Assembly (NCBI GenBank): GCA_030606265.1
Contig: JAUWGT010000004.1
Span: 1-35,913, forward strand
Source: Candidatus Stahliibacteriota bacterium
GTDB lineage: Bacteria; Hydrothermota; Tepidihabitantia; SM23-42
DNA length: 35,913 nucleotides
Direction: 5' to 3'
Program-made: the position numbers and the translations under genes
Shown: positions 8,527 to 17,274 of the stretch, in pieces
Numbering within the stretch: position 1 is the first letter of the stretch
Layout: each line of letters opens with the position of its first letter
The notes under the pieces: model-generated
Databases searched by the model: none
What the model was told of the DNA's origin: nothing
What the model saw: the letters and a program-made list of their open reading frames with translations, nothing else

Positions 8527-9257
8527 CCGCTTTTGACATTGGCAATTCATACATCCATGTTGGTGTGTATCGCGACGGTCGTCTTGCGAAAAGGATAGTA
8601 TCCCCGGTCCAGAGTAAATATATCGAGCGCGATTTAATGAAGATGTTAGGCAGTAAAAAAATCGTTGGTGCCGCTATTGCGTCAGTTATACCCAGGATTA
8701 CGCCAAGAGTTGTACGTTTTCTAAAACGCCATTACAGAATAGAACCGGTGATTGTTTCTTCAAAAGCAGACTGTCATCTGAAATTTGACTATCGTAAGCC
8801 AATGACACTTGGTGCAGACCGTATTGCTAATGCAGTCGGCGGTTTAGCGCGGTATAGAAAAGATCTGCTCATCTTAAGTTTTGGAACGGCGACGACGCTT
8901 GATGTTGTTTTGAAGGACGGTCATTACTTGGGCGGACTTATCACACCGGGTATGGGTTTATTCATGGATGGGCTTGTAAGCCGTACTGCCCTTTTGAAAA
9001 AAGTAGCTCTTCAGTTACCTCAAAGAGTCATCGGTCAAAGTACTGAAGAGTGTATTCAGTCAGGTATTGTTAATGGTGCAGTGGTGATGTTCCAGGGTCT
9101 TATCCAGGCTATAAGACGGGAGTGTAAGAAGAGATTACTCTGTGTTGCAACTGGTGGGTGGGGTCAATTTATGGCCAACCAGATCAAGCAAATTGCTTAT
9201 TTTGATCAAGATCTTGGGATCTTTGGAGTTTTTAAGATCTATGAATACAATGCATGA
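8520..9257 (+). CDS. coaX: Type III pantothenate kinase
   Basis: A 245-aa ASKHA-fold kinase that performs the first step of CoA synthesis (pantothenate to 4'-phosphopantothenate). Phosphate loop FDIGNS lies at 5-10, the GADRIANA motif has D100, FGTATTLDVV at about 121-130 binds the substrate side, and VATGGW is near the C-terminus. Length is typical (about 250). It overlaps birA by seven bases, and birA-coaX adjacency is a widespread cofactor arrangement. It also overlaps tsaE by 17 bases. Confidence 0.94.
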   Translation: MVAAFDIGNSYIHVGVYRDGRLAKRIVSPVQSKYIERDLMKMLGSKKIVGAAIASVIPRITPRVVRFLKRHYRIEPVIVSSKADCHLKFDYRKPMTLGADRIANAVGGLARYRKDLLILSFGTATTLDVVLKDGHYLGGLITPGMGLFMDGLVSRTALLKKVALQLPQRVIGQSTEECIQSGIVNGAVVMFQGLIQAIRRECKKRLLCVATGGWGQFMANQIKQIAYFDQDLGIFGVFKIYEYNA

Positions 9258-9684
9258 CACAAAACATATTCGGAGAATAATCTCATCTTCTTTCAAGAAG
9301 ACCATGGATATAGGTAAGAAACTCGCTGCCGAGCTTAAGCCAGGGGATATCATATATCTGTACGGTGAATTGGGAAGCGGCAAGACTGTTTTCGTAAAGG
9401 GTCTTTGTATTGGCCTGGGTGTTGAGGAAGAGGTTACCAGTTCAAGCTTTGTCATCGCTACTGACTACAAAGGAAGGCTGCCAGTCGCTCATATCGACCT
9501 CTACCGTCTCGAGGCAGAAGCGCTGGATATGTTACCGCTCGAAGAGTATATAGTCGACAAAGGTATTACCGTGATCGAGTGGGCGGATCGTCTCAATACA
9601 AAACCGACTGCCGGTATCCATGTAAAGATCGTTATAGATAAGCGAAATAGACGGGAGTTGACAGTTGAAGATATTAGGGATTGA
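9241..9684 (+). CDS. tsaE: tRNA threonylcarbamoyladenosine biosynthesis ATPase
   Basis: TsaE is the small P-loop ATPase that drives the TsaB-TsaD-TsaE complex in making t6A37 on ANN-decoding tRNAs. Walker A GELGSGKT is at residues 42-49, and the family patterns HIDLYRLE and VIEWADRL follow. The ORF track starts 99 bases earlier at 9142, inside coaX; that extension is out of family. I chose ATG 9241, giving 148 aa beginning MNTMHDTKHIRR; ATG 9250 is also possible. It overlaps coaX upstream and tsaB downstream (20 bases). Confidence 0.93.
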   Translation: MNTMHDTKHIRRIISSSFKKTMDIGKKLAAELKPGDIIYLYGELGSGKTVFVKGLCIGLGVEEEVTSSSFVIATDYKGRLPVAHIDLYRLEAEALDMLPLEEYIVDKGITVIEWADRLNTKPTAGIHVKIVIDKRNRRELTVEDIRD

Positions 9685-10351
9685 GACATCATCCACGGTT
9701 TTTTCTTTATCAATCAATGAAGATGAGAGACTGATTTGTGAAATAAAGAGGGAACGTCAGTTACATAGCGGGTCTCGGGATGCTGGGTTGTTTGCTGAGG
9801 CAAAGCGGCTTGTCAATGAATTTGATGAAGGAAAGATCAAAGCGCTGGCAATAAGCATTGGACCTGGCATGTTTACATCGTTGAGAGTCGGCCTTAGTTT
9901 AGCAAAAGGCTTGGCTTTGGCACAAAGGATCCCTGTGGTTGCGGTGAACACGCTTGATCTTATCGGTATCCCCTTATCGTTTACACAGGAACCTGTAATC
10001 GCCGTGATCAACGCGTTTCAAAAGGAGATATACGCTGCTGTATATGAGGGAGGTAAGAGAACGAGTGCGTATGAGCTCACAAGACCTGATATTATTCTTG
10101 ACCGCGTTCAAGGCAACACAATTATTGCGGGATCCGGTGTTGAAGTATTCAGGGAGCAAGGCTTGGCGACTAATAGCGAGAAGCTGATTTTCTTAGCGGA
10201 AGATTTTGTTTTACCTTCTGCAACAAAGGTTGTGATTATGGCATTACCGAGGATTAAGGCGAAGGACTTTGACGACCTTGAAGTCCTCGAACCTTTTTAT
10301 ATAAAGAAGACTGATGCTGAGAGAAATTACAATAAGACAAATGCACTTTGA
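9665..10351 (+). CDS. tsaB: tRNA threonylcarbamoyladenosine biosynthesis protein TsaB
   Basis: A 228-aa partner of TsaD (no tsaD in this window). The N-terminus MKILGIETSSTVFSLSI and the GPGMFTSLRVGLSLAKGLA segment near residues 68-86 are characteristic; the usual GPGSFTGLR has M and S here. The start is TTG at 9665, the only codon that puts MKILGIETS at the N-terminus. It overlaps tsaE by 20 bases and rimI by 38 bases, a standard tsaE-tsaB-rimI string. Confidence 0.93.
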   Translation: MKILGIETSSTVFSLSINEDERLICEIKRERQLHSGSRDAGLFAEAKRLVNEFDEGKIKALAISIGPGMFTSLRVGLSLAKGLALAQRIPVVAVNTLDLIGIPLSFTQEPVIAVINAFQKEIYAAVYEGGKRTSAYELTRPDIILDRVQGNTIIAGSGVEVFREQGLATNSEKLIFLAEDFVLPSATKVVIMALPRIKAKDFDDLEVLEPFYIKKTDAERNYNKTNAL

Positions 10352-10760
10352 TGACATAGATAACGTCTATGCATTAGAGGTACGATTTTTTCCAAATCCG
10401 TGGCCCAGGTCTTTTTTTGAACATGATCTGGTGGCGAAGAAAACGATTGCTTTTATCGTGGAATGCGAGAAAGAAGTGGTAGGGTATTCGTTGGCGTCGT
10501 GTAATGATGGGAAGTTCCACATAACAAATATCGCGGTAACCAAAGAGTGTCAGCGCAAGGGGATCGGGACTGAATTAATGCACCGGCTCGAAAGGATTGC
10601 TCTTGATCGAGATTGCACTTATGCCTATCTTGAGGTTAGGACAGATAATACTGCGGCGATCAAGATGTACGAAAATCTCGGTTATGCTATTTCGCATCGG
10701 CAGAGGTTATATTATATTAATGGTGATGACGCCTACGTCATGAATAAGGAGTTGAGATGA
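10314..10760 (+). CDS. rimI: Ribosomal protein S18-alanine N-acetyltransferase, GNAT fold
   Basis: A 148-aa GNAT acetyltransferase with the acetyl-CoA loop QRKGIG (motif A, after ITNIAVTKEC) and the conserved NTAAIKMYENLGY near the C-terminus. Length and N-terminal region (VYALEVRFFPNPWPRSFF) match RimI, which acetylates the N-terminal alanine of S18. The tsaB-rimI order strengthens the assignment. Other GNAT substrates cannot be excluded from sequence. Confidence 0.9.
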   Translation: MLREITIRQMHFDDIDNVYALEVRFFPNPWPRSFFEHDLVAKKTIAFIVECEKEVVGYSLASCNDGKFHITNIAVTKECQRKGIGTELMHRLERIALDRDCTYAYLEVRTDNTAAIKMYENLGYAISHRQRLYYINGDDAYVMNKELR

Positions 10761-11284
10761 ATACAGTCCTTATATTTGCAATTATTAGCGGTGTGAATCT
10801 TTATTATGTGAAGGATTCGCCCGATTTACTCGTTAGGATAAGTTCGGAAATTCAGGTTGAGAACCTGATTCTTTACTACAGTTTCTCAGGGGTCGATTGG
10901 GATTCCGTGGTTGTAGGACGGAAAGGTGGGTTGTTTGAGACTCAGTTGAAGTCACCCGACATACAACTTATAAAGGTCATCGGATTTTATTTTACATATG
11001 CAAATGGTGAAACCGATGACAATAATGGGGGGTTATACCTTTATGAATTGAGCATATACCCGCGTATCCTCATGCCGTTTTCTCTCAAAGATTTTGAGGT
11101 TATAATCAAGCAGGCAAGAAAGAAGATAGTGTCTCATACTCATGTTAGCGAAGCGGTCAGGTTGCTTGATTACGTGGGAGATATACTACAAGTAGTTCCC
11201 TATATCAAAGATGCACTGAGTGGATCAGAGAGGAATAGATTGCTCATTGAAGTTGATGACCTGAAGAGTAAAATCAGTCGATAA
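10757..11284 (+). CDS. Hypothetical protein, possibly exported
   Basis: This 175-aa protein starts on ATGA overlapping the rimI stop, so it is probably co-translated. The first 15 residues (MNTVLIFAIISGVNL) are hydrophobic without a positive n-region, so export is uncertain. Residues 20-100 look like a beta-sandwich (ILYYSFSGVDWDSVVVGRKGG, KVIGFYFTYANGE); the last 70 residues are helical and charged. I do not recognise a family. It lies just before the cyclase gene and may belong with it. Confidence 0.75.
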   Translation: MNTVLIFAIISGVNLYYVKDSPDLLVRISSEIQVENLILYYSFSGVDWDSVVVGRKGGLFETQLKSPDIQLIKVIGFYFTYANGETDDNNGGLYLYELSIYPRILMPFSLKDFEVIIKQARKKIVSHTHVSEAVRLLDYVGDILQVVPYIKDALSGSERNRLLIEVDDLKSKISR

Positions 11285-11296
11285 AATGAGTCCTTT

Positions 11297-14200
11297 ATGA
11301 AATGCACGAAGTGCGGTTTTAAGAATCCCAAAAGTGCCAGGTTCTGTAATCAATGCGGTGCTCAATTACAAGTTGTGGTATACCGCAGAGCCAAAGGGCA
11401 GCGAAGACGTGTCGCTGTGCTCTTCGCAGATATTTCGGGTTTCACGCCGCTTTCAGAAACTCTCGACCCCGAGGAACTTAGAGATTTAGTAGATGCTTGC
11501 TTGCAGCGTTTAGCCGGGGGGATATATAAATACGAAGGATACATAGATAAATTCATCGGCGATTGCATTATGGCGCTTTTTGGTGCACCGGTTGCGCATG
11601 AAGATGATCCGTTGCGTGCTGTTATTTCGGCACTCGAACTTCAGAAAGAGATAATAGAGTTTAACCGAGAAAAGAAATTAGATTTCTTTCTTTCCATCGG
11701 AATTAATTACGGGTTGGTTGCCACTGGTGACCTTGGTCGACCTGGTGAGTATACGGTTATGGGTGATGTTGTAAATCTGGCGCAGCGTCTCCAATATGCA
11801 GCTCCGAAAGGTCGAATCTATGCGAGCGAATCAGTTTATAAACATACCTTGGAAGAGATAAAATATAGGAAGCTGAAAAGCATAAAGGTTAAGGGTAAGA
11901 AAGTATCGGTCCTTGTTTATGAACCACAATCGGTCCAGCGTCAGTATTCGTTACGTCGGATCAAAGAATTACCTCTTGTTGGTCGTAGTCATGAGTTGAA
12001 TACACTCCTTGGACTCTACTCGAGAATAGAATCTGGATCAGGACAGATCGTATCGATCATTGGCGAAGCAGGGATAGGCAAGTCAAAGTTGACATACGAA
12101 TTCAAGAAACAGCTGACAAAAGACATCTATATTATCGAAGGAAGAGGTATTCAGTATCTCAATTCAGCTTCTTATCTTGTTTTACAGGACATTCTGAGAA
12201 ACCTTTTAGGTCTCGAGGAGATTGGCACAAAGGAAAAAGCTGCTCATCATGTTGACAAGTTCATCAAGGCAACACATTTATCTTCACTCGTAAAGATCGT
12301 GCCATTTTTGAAATACTTCCTGAAGTTGCCTTTGAATCGCATTGATCAGAATCGTTTTGCTTCGATGCAACCAAAAGACCGAATAAGAATGATAAGTGAA
12401 GCGCTGCATATGTTATTTTTGCGTATCTCGGACATAAAACCGCTTATTATTGTTTTTGAGGACTGCCATTGGATTGACCAGGAGACAATAGATTTCATGC
12501 ACCGGTTAGCAAGAGACATCAGTAGTACGAAGGTGATGATCGTTGATCTGTACCGTCCAGAATTTAATATTGGAAAGAAAACACCGCGCTTACCCTATTT
12601 CTCGCAACTCAGTTTAAAACCACTAAATCAGGATGATACAGTTACCCTCTTGTGTGGTCTGCTTCGCTGTAAGAATATCGAAGACAAATTGGTTACTTTG
12701 TTAATGAAGAAATCAGGTCGTGTACCGTTTTACGTCCATGAACTCGTCAATAACCTTTTGAATAATGATATAATATATATCGAAGAGAGTACGGCAAAAC
12801 TGCGACGTGGTAAGGAATCGGCCGTTCCACGTACGCTTGATGAAATAGTCATGGCAAAGGTAGACAAGCTCGGTGTTGAGCAAAGAGCGATCGTTGATAT
12901 CGCTGCAGTTATCGGCGACGAATTTTCTGTTAAGTTGCTTAATACGACACTTGAATTGGGCAAAAGACTGAAAGATGATCTACTCGTGCTTACTCAAAAG
13001 GGTATTGTGCAACCCATGCAAACTACCAAAGGGACGCCAACGAGCGAGGAGGAATATACCTTTGGTCACTCTCTTATGAAAGAAGCAATCTATCAATCCC
13101 TGCTAAGGAAAACAAGGAAAGAATACCACCGGCAAATTGGCTTTGCTGTTGAACAAGTATATGCTCATGATTTAAGTGAATATTACGATGCACTGGCAAA
13201 TCATTTTCTAATTGCTGGTGAAAAAGACAAGGCTGTACAATATTTGGAAAAGGCAGCAGACCGTAAAAAAGAGCTCTATGTTAACGAAGAAGCGATTGAT
13301 CTCTATCACAAGACGATCAAGCTTATCGACAAAGATAATTATAGAAAAATCGCTGAGATGTATGAAAAACTCGGTCAGATCTACGAACTCATCGGCCAGT
13401 ATGATAAAGCGAAGAGCGCCTATACAGAAATGGCGGAGAGCGGGAAAAAAGATGTTCTGACACAAGTACGTTCTTACATTGCGACGACCAAGGTGTTTAT
13501 CGGGCAAGGTTTATTTGACCAAGCCATAGCTATGCTTAACAAAGCAGGACGAGCTTTGAAGACAATCAGAACCGCTAGTATTGAAGCGAAGATTGAGCGA
13601 GCTGATATATTGCGACTTGAATGCTGGGTTTACCGAATAAAAGGCAAGATGGACATCGCTGAAAAAAAGGGTTTGCAGGCGATATCCATACTAAGGAAAG
13701 TGAAGAGCAAAAAAGAATGGCAGCTCAACAAAAAGCTCAAGCATACGCTATTAGTTTCTCATGCTCCACTCGCCATTGTCTATTCATTTTTAGGCGAATA
13801 TGAAAAAGCCGTGCACTTACTTGAGAAGGCGTTGCTAATTGCTGAGGATATTGGTGAACGTCGTGCACTTGGTGATGCATACAATAATTTAGGTACGATC
13901 TACCGCACCCAAAGTAAGTTCGATCAAGCAATAGATGCCTTTGCCATGAAATTGAAGATCAGTCAAGAATTGGGTGATAAGAGCGGTCTCGGTTTTGCCT
14001 ACTGCAATTTGGGTAATGTTTATGAGAACAAGGGAGAATATGAAAAGGCGATCGAATTGCTAAACAACTATTTGCAAATCAATGAAGAGCTCGGTAGTAA
14101 ACACGGTATCGGCATTGCCTACACCAATCTGGCGGTAGTTTATCAGCACTCGTGCCAATATGACAAAGCAGCCAAATCGCTTGAAGATGCATTGGAGATC

Positions 14201-14890
14201 ACTCGGGAAATCGGTGATAATAGATTGATGACCTTTTCTATGGAAGCTCTCGGTGAAGTCTACGTGAGCAGGCTTGAGTATAAGAAAGCGATTCCATTAT
14301 TTCAAAAGGCTTTGGACATAGGCAAGAAATCTGGTGATAAATGGACTATCGGCAGTACTTCACACCAGCTCAGTTTGGTTTATACTGAGCTGAATGAGTT
14401 TGCCAAAGCAGGGAAGTTTTTAAGTATCGCTAGAAAGATCTTTGAAGACATCGGTAATAAAAGGATCATGAGCGCTATCTATAATATCTGCTCAATGCTG
14501 AGAATAAAACAGAATCGATTGGATGATGCACTAGAGGCAGCCAATACGGCGGTTGATATTGAAAAGGAGATCGGCTCAACCGATATAAATATAATAACCC
14601 TCACTAATCTGGGGATAATATACAGTAAAGAGAGTCGCTTAAAGTCATTGGGTAAGTCCAAGAAGTACTTTGGGCAAGCGCTCAGTCTTGCCAGGGAATT
14701 TGGTAATAAGAGGTTATTAGCTGACTGCTATTTTGAATATGCACGTACTTTCTGGGTATTGGGAAGCAAACAGGACAAAAACACCGCGCGTAAAAACATA
14801 GCTAAGGCATTAAAGATCTACAACGAGATCGATCTTAAAGCACGCGTGAAAGAGATCGGAAGAATTACCAAGATGAACTTAAGAAACTAG
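11297..14890 (+). CDS. Zinc-ribbon / class III adenylate-guanylate cyclase / AAA ATPase / TPR signalling protein
   Basis: At 1197 aa this is a multidomain sensor-like enzyme. A zinc ribbon is formed by C3, C6, C17 and C20. The class III cyclase domain (about 35-215) has both metal aspartates D45 (FADISGF) and D89 (KFIGDC), K85, and the VVNLAQR motif with N160 and R164, so it looks catalytically complete; substrate (ATP or GTP) is undecided. The AAA/STAND-like ATPase carries Walker A GEAGIGKS at 256-263 and Walker B IIVFEDCHWID near 395. From about 630 to 1190 there are many TPRs (DAYNNLGTIYRTQSKFDQAIDAF and similar). No signal peptide or membrane segment is seen. It follows the hypothetical gene by 12 bases without a clear Shine-Dalgarno. 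Confidence 0.92.
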   Translation: MKCTKCGFKNPKSARFCNQCGAQLQVVVYRRAKGQRRRVAVLFADISGFTPLSETLDPEELRDLVDACLQRLAGGIYKYEGYIDKFIGDCIMALFGAPVAHEDDPLRAVISALELQKEIIEFNREKKLDFFLSIGINYGLVATGDLGRPGEYTVMGDVVNLAQRLQYAAPKGRIYASESVYKHTLEEIKYRKLKSIKVKGKKVSVLVYEPQSVQRQYSLRRIKELPLVGRSHELNTLLGLYSRIESGSGQIVSIIGEAGIGKSKLTYEFKKQLTKDIYIIEGRGIQYLNSASYLVLQDILRNLLGLEEIGTKEKAAHHVDKFIKATHLSSLVKIVPFLKYFLKLPLNRIDQNRFASMQPKDRIRMISEALHMLFLRISDIKPLIIVFEDCHWIDQETIDFMHRLARDISSTKVMIVDLYRPEFNIGKKTPRLPYFSQLSLKPLNQDDTVTLLCGLLRCKNIEDKLVTLLMKKSGRVPFYVHELVNNLLNNDIIYIEESTAKLRRGKESAVPRTLDEIVMAKVDKLGVEQRAIVDIAAVIGDEFSVKLLNTTLELGKRLKDDLLVLTQKGIVQPMQTTKGTPTSEEEYTFGHSLMKEAIYQSLLRKTRKEYHRQIGFAVEQVYAHDLSEYYDALANHFLIAGEKDKAVQYLEKAADRKKELYVNEEAIDLYHKTIKLIDKDNYRKIAEMYEKLGQIYELIGQYDKAKSAYTEMAESGKKDVLTQVRSYIATTKVFIGQGLFDQAIAMLNKAGRALKTIRTASIEAKIERADILRLECWVYRIKGKMDIAEKKGLQAISILRKVKSKKEWQLNKKLKHTLLVSHAPLAIVYSFLGEYEKAVHLLEKALLIAEDIGERRALGDAYNNLGTIYRTQSKFDQAIDAFAMKLKISQELGDKSGLGFAYCNLGNVYENKGEYEKAIELLNNYLQINEELGSKHGIGIAYTNLAVVYQHSCQYDKAAKSLEDALEITREIGDNRLMTFSMEALGEVYVSRLEYKKAIPLFQKALDIGKKSGDKWTIGSTSHQLSLVYTELNEFAKAGKFLSIARKIFEDIGNKRIMSAIYNICSMLRIKQNRLDDALEAANTAVDIEKEIGSTDINIITLTNLGIIYSKESRLKSLGKSKKYFGQALSLAREFGNKRLLADCYFEYARTFWVLGSKQDKNTARKNIAKALKIYNEIDLKARVKEIGRITKMNLRN

Positions 14891-14991
14891 GAAGTTCAGA
14901 ACCTCGTAACCTCAAAACTTCAAAATACGACGTGCCCCCTGTTGAATAACGTAACAGAAATGCCTATGTTTCTTCCAGAAGTTTATTTGAC

Positions 14992-15040
14992 AGGGCGGGT
15001 GTACGTTTCGTCCCGAGCTCAACATCGAGGGAAACGCCCT
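14992..15040. repeat. Imperfect palindrome between convergent genes
   Basis: AGGGCG at one end pairs with CGCCCT at the other, and CGTTT, CCC pair inward with GGG, AAACG. It lies in the 148-base gap between the convergent cyclase and 5'-nucleotidase-C genes. It could be a terminator (no clear U-tract) or a dispersed palindromic repeat. The rest of the gap holds no gene I can support. Confidence 0.45.
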
Positions 15041-17222
15041 ACTTCTGATCTTTGGTCAATTTTTCTATTCTCGACACGATATCCTGAATTATCTTGTGCT
15101 CGGTAAACCATTCAAGCATGGCTTGGTATGTATCTTTATCAGTCGTAGTGTATTCTATATCCTGTCCCAGAAAACGTTGTGCTCGTTCGACAAGATAGTC
15201 TTCAGTAGCGACCGTATATTTCTTTTTTGGGTCGAGCGTCGTTTCTATAATTCTAATATCTGAGTCTTCGAATACGTATTTGATTGTGAAACCAGAAATA
15301 TGACACCTTAAGTTTTCATCTTGATTCAGATTATACTCCAACATCTTTGTTAATTCCTTGCCCGTAACCTTGAATCGACAGATTTGATTCCGGTAATTGG
15401 CATCATATATGTCCTCAAGAAAAATACTGCTTGATATAATGTCGCTTCGAATCCCGCCACGATTTATCAAAGCAAGGTCTGCATCACCTGCTTCTTTTAT
15501 TACATCTGCTTTCCAGTAGCCGACAAGGGGGTCTTTACCTTTTCTTGTTAATTCAATATCAGTTTTTCCAACAAGGTGTTTGTTTGGAATATAGGTTTCA
15601 AATTCTCCGGTCCCCTCTGCTACGTTCCAGTAAACCCCAGTGCTGTCCATAGACCGCGTACAGATAAGCTCGTTTACGTCTTCCGTCAGTGCCTCATAAA
15701 CTACCACCCCATCGATTAGTAACATGGTTTCGTGCTCAGTGTTGAGAAAGTGCTTTGGTGGAAAGATACTCAGTTTTTTTATATTGGTTGTGTTTATCTT
15801 CAAGATATTACCATACTTAATTTCGGCAGTGAGCAGAGCAAGTTGTCCCCAGTTCTGTAAATCAGTTATCGCGGTCCAATACCATTTGCCGTCTCTTGGT
15901 AGTTCAGCAGCACCAAAGATTTTCTTGGGTGAGATACCTGTTGCTTCTTTGAGATGTTTGATCAATCGATTCTGTTCTGATACGAAAATATTGCCATCTT
16001 CTGCCCCGATATAGAACAACCGATCAGAATATTCGATCGATTTTGGCTTTTTCACTGCTGGGGGGATCAGAAAATAGTGCCATTTCTTGAGGTTCTCTGT
16101 CTTGGCGATATAGTATAGATCGTTTTTTTCAATAAGGAGGTATAAAGTATCTTCCTTCACCATTACATCGGCAAGTCTATCATAATCAAAATTCACTTTT
16201 TTGGTTCGCTTGCCGTCAAAACTAAAAAGGAGTGTTTTTGCCTGGGGTACGAGTTGTCGGTCTTTATTTAAATAGTCGATGTATTCACCAAAGAGCCCTG
16301 GTATATATAGTTTTTCTTTGAAGACAAATGGTCTGGTTATGTAGCAAAGCTTGTCTTTCGGTATGATATCTTCGCAACGCCATGTCTTACCATCGAAGAC
16401 AATGACATCGCACTGACCAAAAATATCATTCGAGAGTATGAGATATTCATTGTCTGAAGAATATCTATCCGATAGTGCTCCATGATATCGTGTAGGGATA
16501 TCTTCTTTGGTCAAACCACTGTAGGCAAAGGGGAATGCATATAATTTATTCTGGTAAGCGACAAGCGCCTGTATGCGGTAAACGCTTTTGTCATCGCTCG
16601 GTGTTGCGTACGAAAGAATCCAGGTTTTGCCAGTGTCTGCCGAACAGAATATCCCGCCAAAGGCGAAATCTATGTTCTCTCCGACATTAGCAAAAGCTCC
16701 GGTGCTGGCAAACAAATTCTCGTCATATGATGCAAGGTGGTTGACATGGATGCCATTCGGGATCGTTCTGTTTTTTATCCAGCCGGTATCTGTCAGCATG
16801 TAGAAATTACCAAAATCCCAGTCTTCAGTTGCATCTATGCCCGGGATCATCAATCTATTATCGATTAGCTGATAATAATAAATCGCTTCGTCGTCTACAG
16901 TAAACTCAGTGACAAACTCCTCATTATTCAAATCATAGTATACAATGTCAGTGGGACCGGTATTAACGACCGCATCACCATGACCAAGATACAATTTTCC
17001 TTCGTGGGCTATGAGGTCATGTATAGGCCATGCTGCCTGTTGTTTTTCGGCAGTGGGGAACCCGATAGATTCCAATTCCAAAAGGTAACACGGTGACAAG
17101 AGTTTCTGTCCCGCCCAGAGCATATTTGTTGATAAACATACAAGCACGATAAACCACAAACGTATAACGATACGGGCAGCGTTGCCATACAACAAATAAC
17201 AACTAACCAATCTTTTTGCCAT
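15039..17222 (-). CDS. Secreted protein with sensor/propeller-like N-terminal half and 5'-nucleotidase C-terminal domain
   Basis: A 727-aa protein with a signal peptide (IRLWFIVLVCLSTNMLWA). Residues about 50-540 look like repeated beta-blades (KLYLGHGDAVV, NKLYAFPFAY, EKLYIPGLFG, DTLYLLIEKN). From about 548 the sequence changes to the 5'-nucleotidase C-terminal domain (PF02872): VGKTDIEL, LVGYWKADVIKEAG, ALINRGGIRSDI, FKVTGKELTKMLEYNL, KKYTVATEDYLVERA. The metallophosphatase domain that normally precedes it, with its DxH and GNHD motifs, is absent. The C-domain binds nucleotide in true 5'-nucleotidases, so ligand binding without hydrolysis is one reading. A GGAGG site precedes the ATG. It follows the TonB receptor gene by 52 bases and is probably in its operon. 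Confidence 0.85.
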   Translation of the reverse strand: MAKRLVSCYLLYGNAARIVIRLWFIVLVCLSTNMLWAGQKLLSPCYLLELESIGFPTAEKQQAAWPIHDLIAHEGKLYLGHGDAVVNTGPTDIVYYDLNNEEFVTEFTVDDEAIYYYQLIDNRLMIPGIDATEDWDFGNFYMLTDTGWIKNRTIPNGIHVNHLASYDENLFASTGAFANVGENIDFAFGGIFCSADTGKTWILSYATPSDDKSVYRIQALVAYQNKLYAFPFAYSGLTKEDIPTRYHGALSDRYSSDNEYLILSNDIFGQCDVIVFDGKTWRCEDIIPKDKLCYITRPFVFKEKLYIPGLFGEYIDYLNKDRQLVPQAKTLLFSFDGKRTKKVNFDYDRLADVMVKEDTLYLLIEKNDLYYIAKTENLKKWHYFLIPPAVKKPKSIEYSDRLFYIGAEDGNIFVSEQNRLIKHLKEATGISPKKIFGAAELPRDGKWYWTAITDLQNWGQLALLTAEIKYGNILKINTTNIKKLSIFPPKHFLNTEHETMLLIDGVVVYEALTEDVNELICTRSMDSTGVYWNVAEGTGEFETYIPNKHLVGKTDIELTRKGKDPLVGYWKADVIKEAGDADLALINRGGIRSDIISSSIFLEDIYDANYRNQICRFKVTGKELTKMLEYNLNQDENLRCHISGFTIKYVFEDSDIRIIETTLDPKKKYTVATEDYLVERAQRFLGQDIEYTTTDKDTYQAMLEWFTEHKIIQDIVSRIEKLTKDQK

Positions 17223-17274
17223 TTTTCCTCCTGATTGAGTATATGTGTTGGAGAGATGGAGTCAAGCCCGTTAA

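Noticed and set aside
9142-9240. N-terminal extension of TsaE in the ORF track
   Set aside because: The 33 extra residues lie inside coaX, are unlike the family, and good ATG codons exist at 9241 and 9250.
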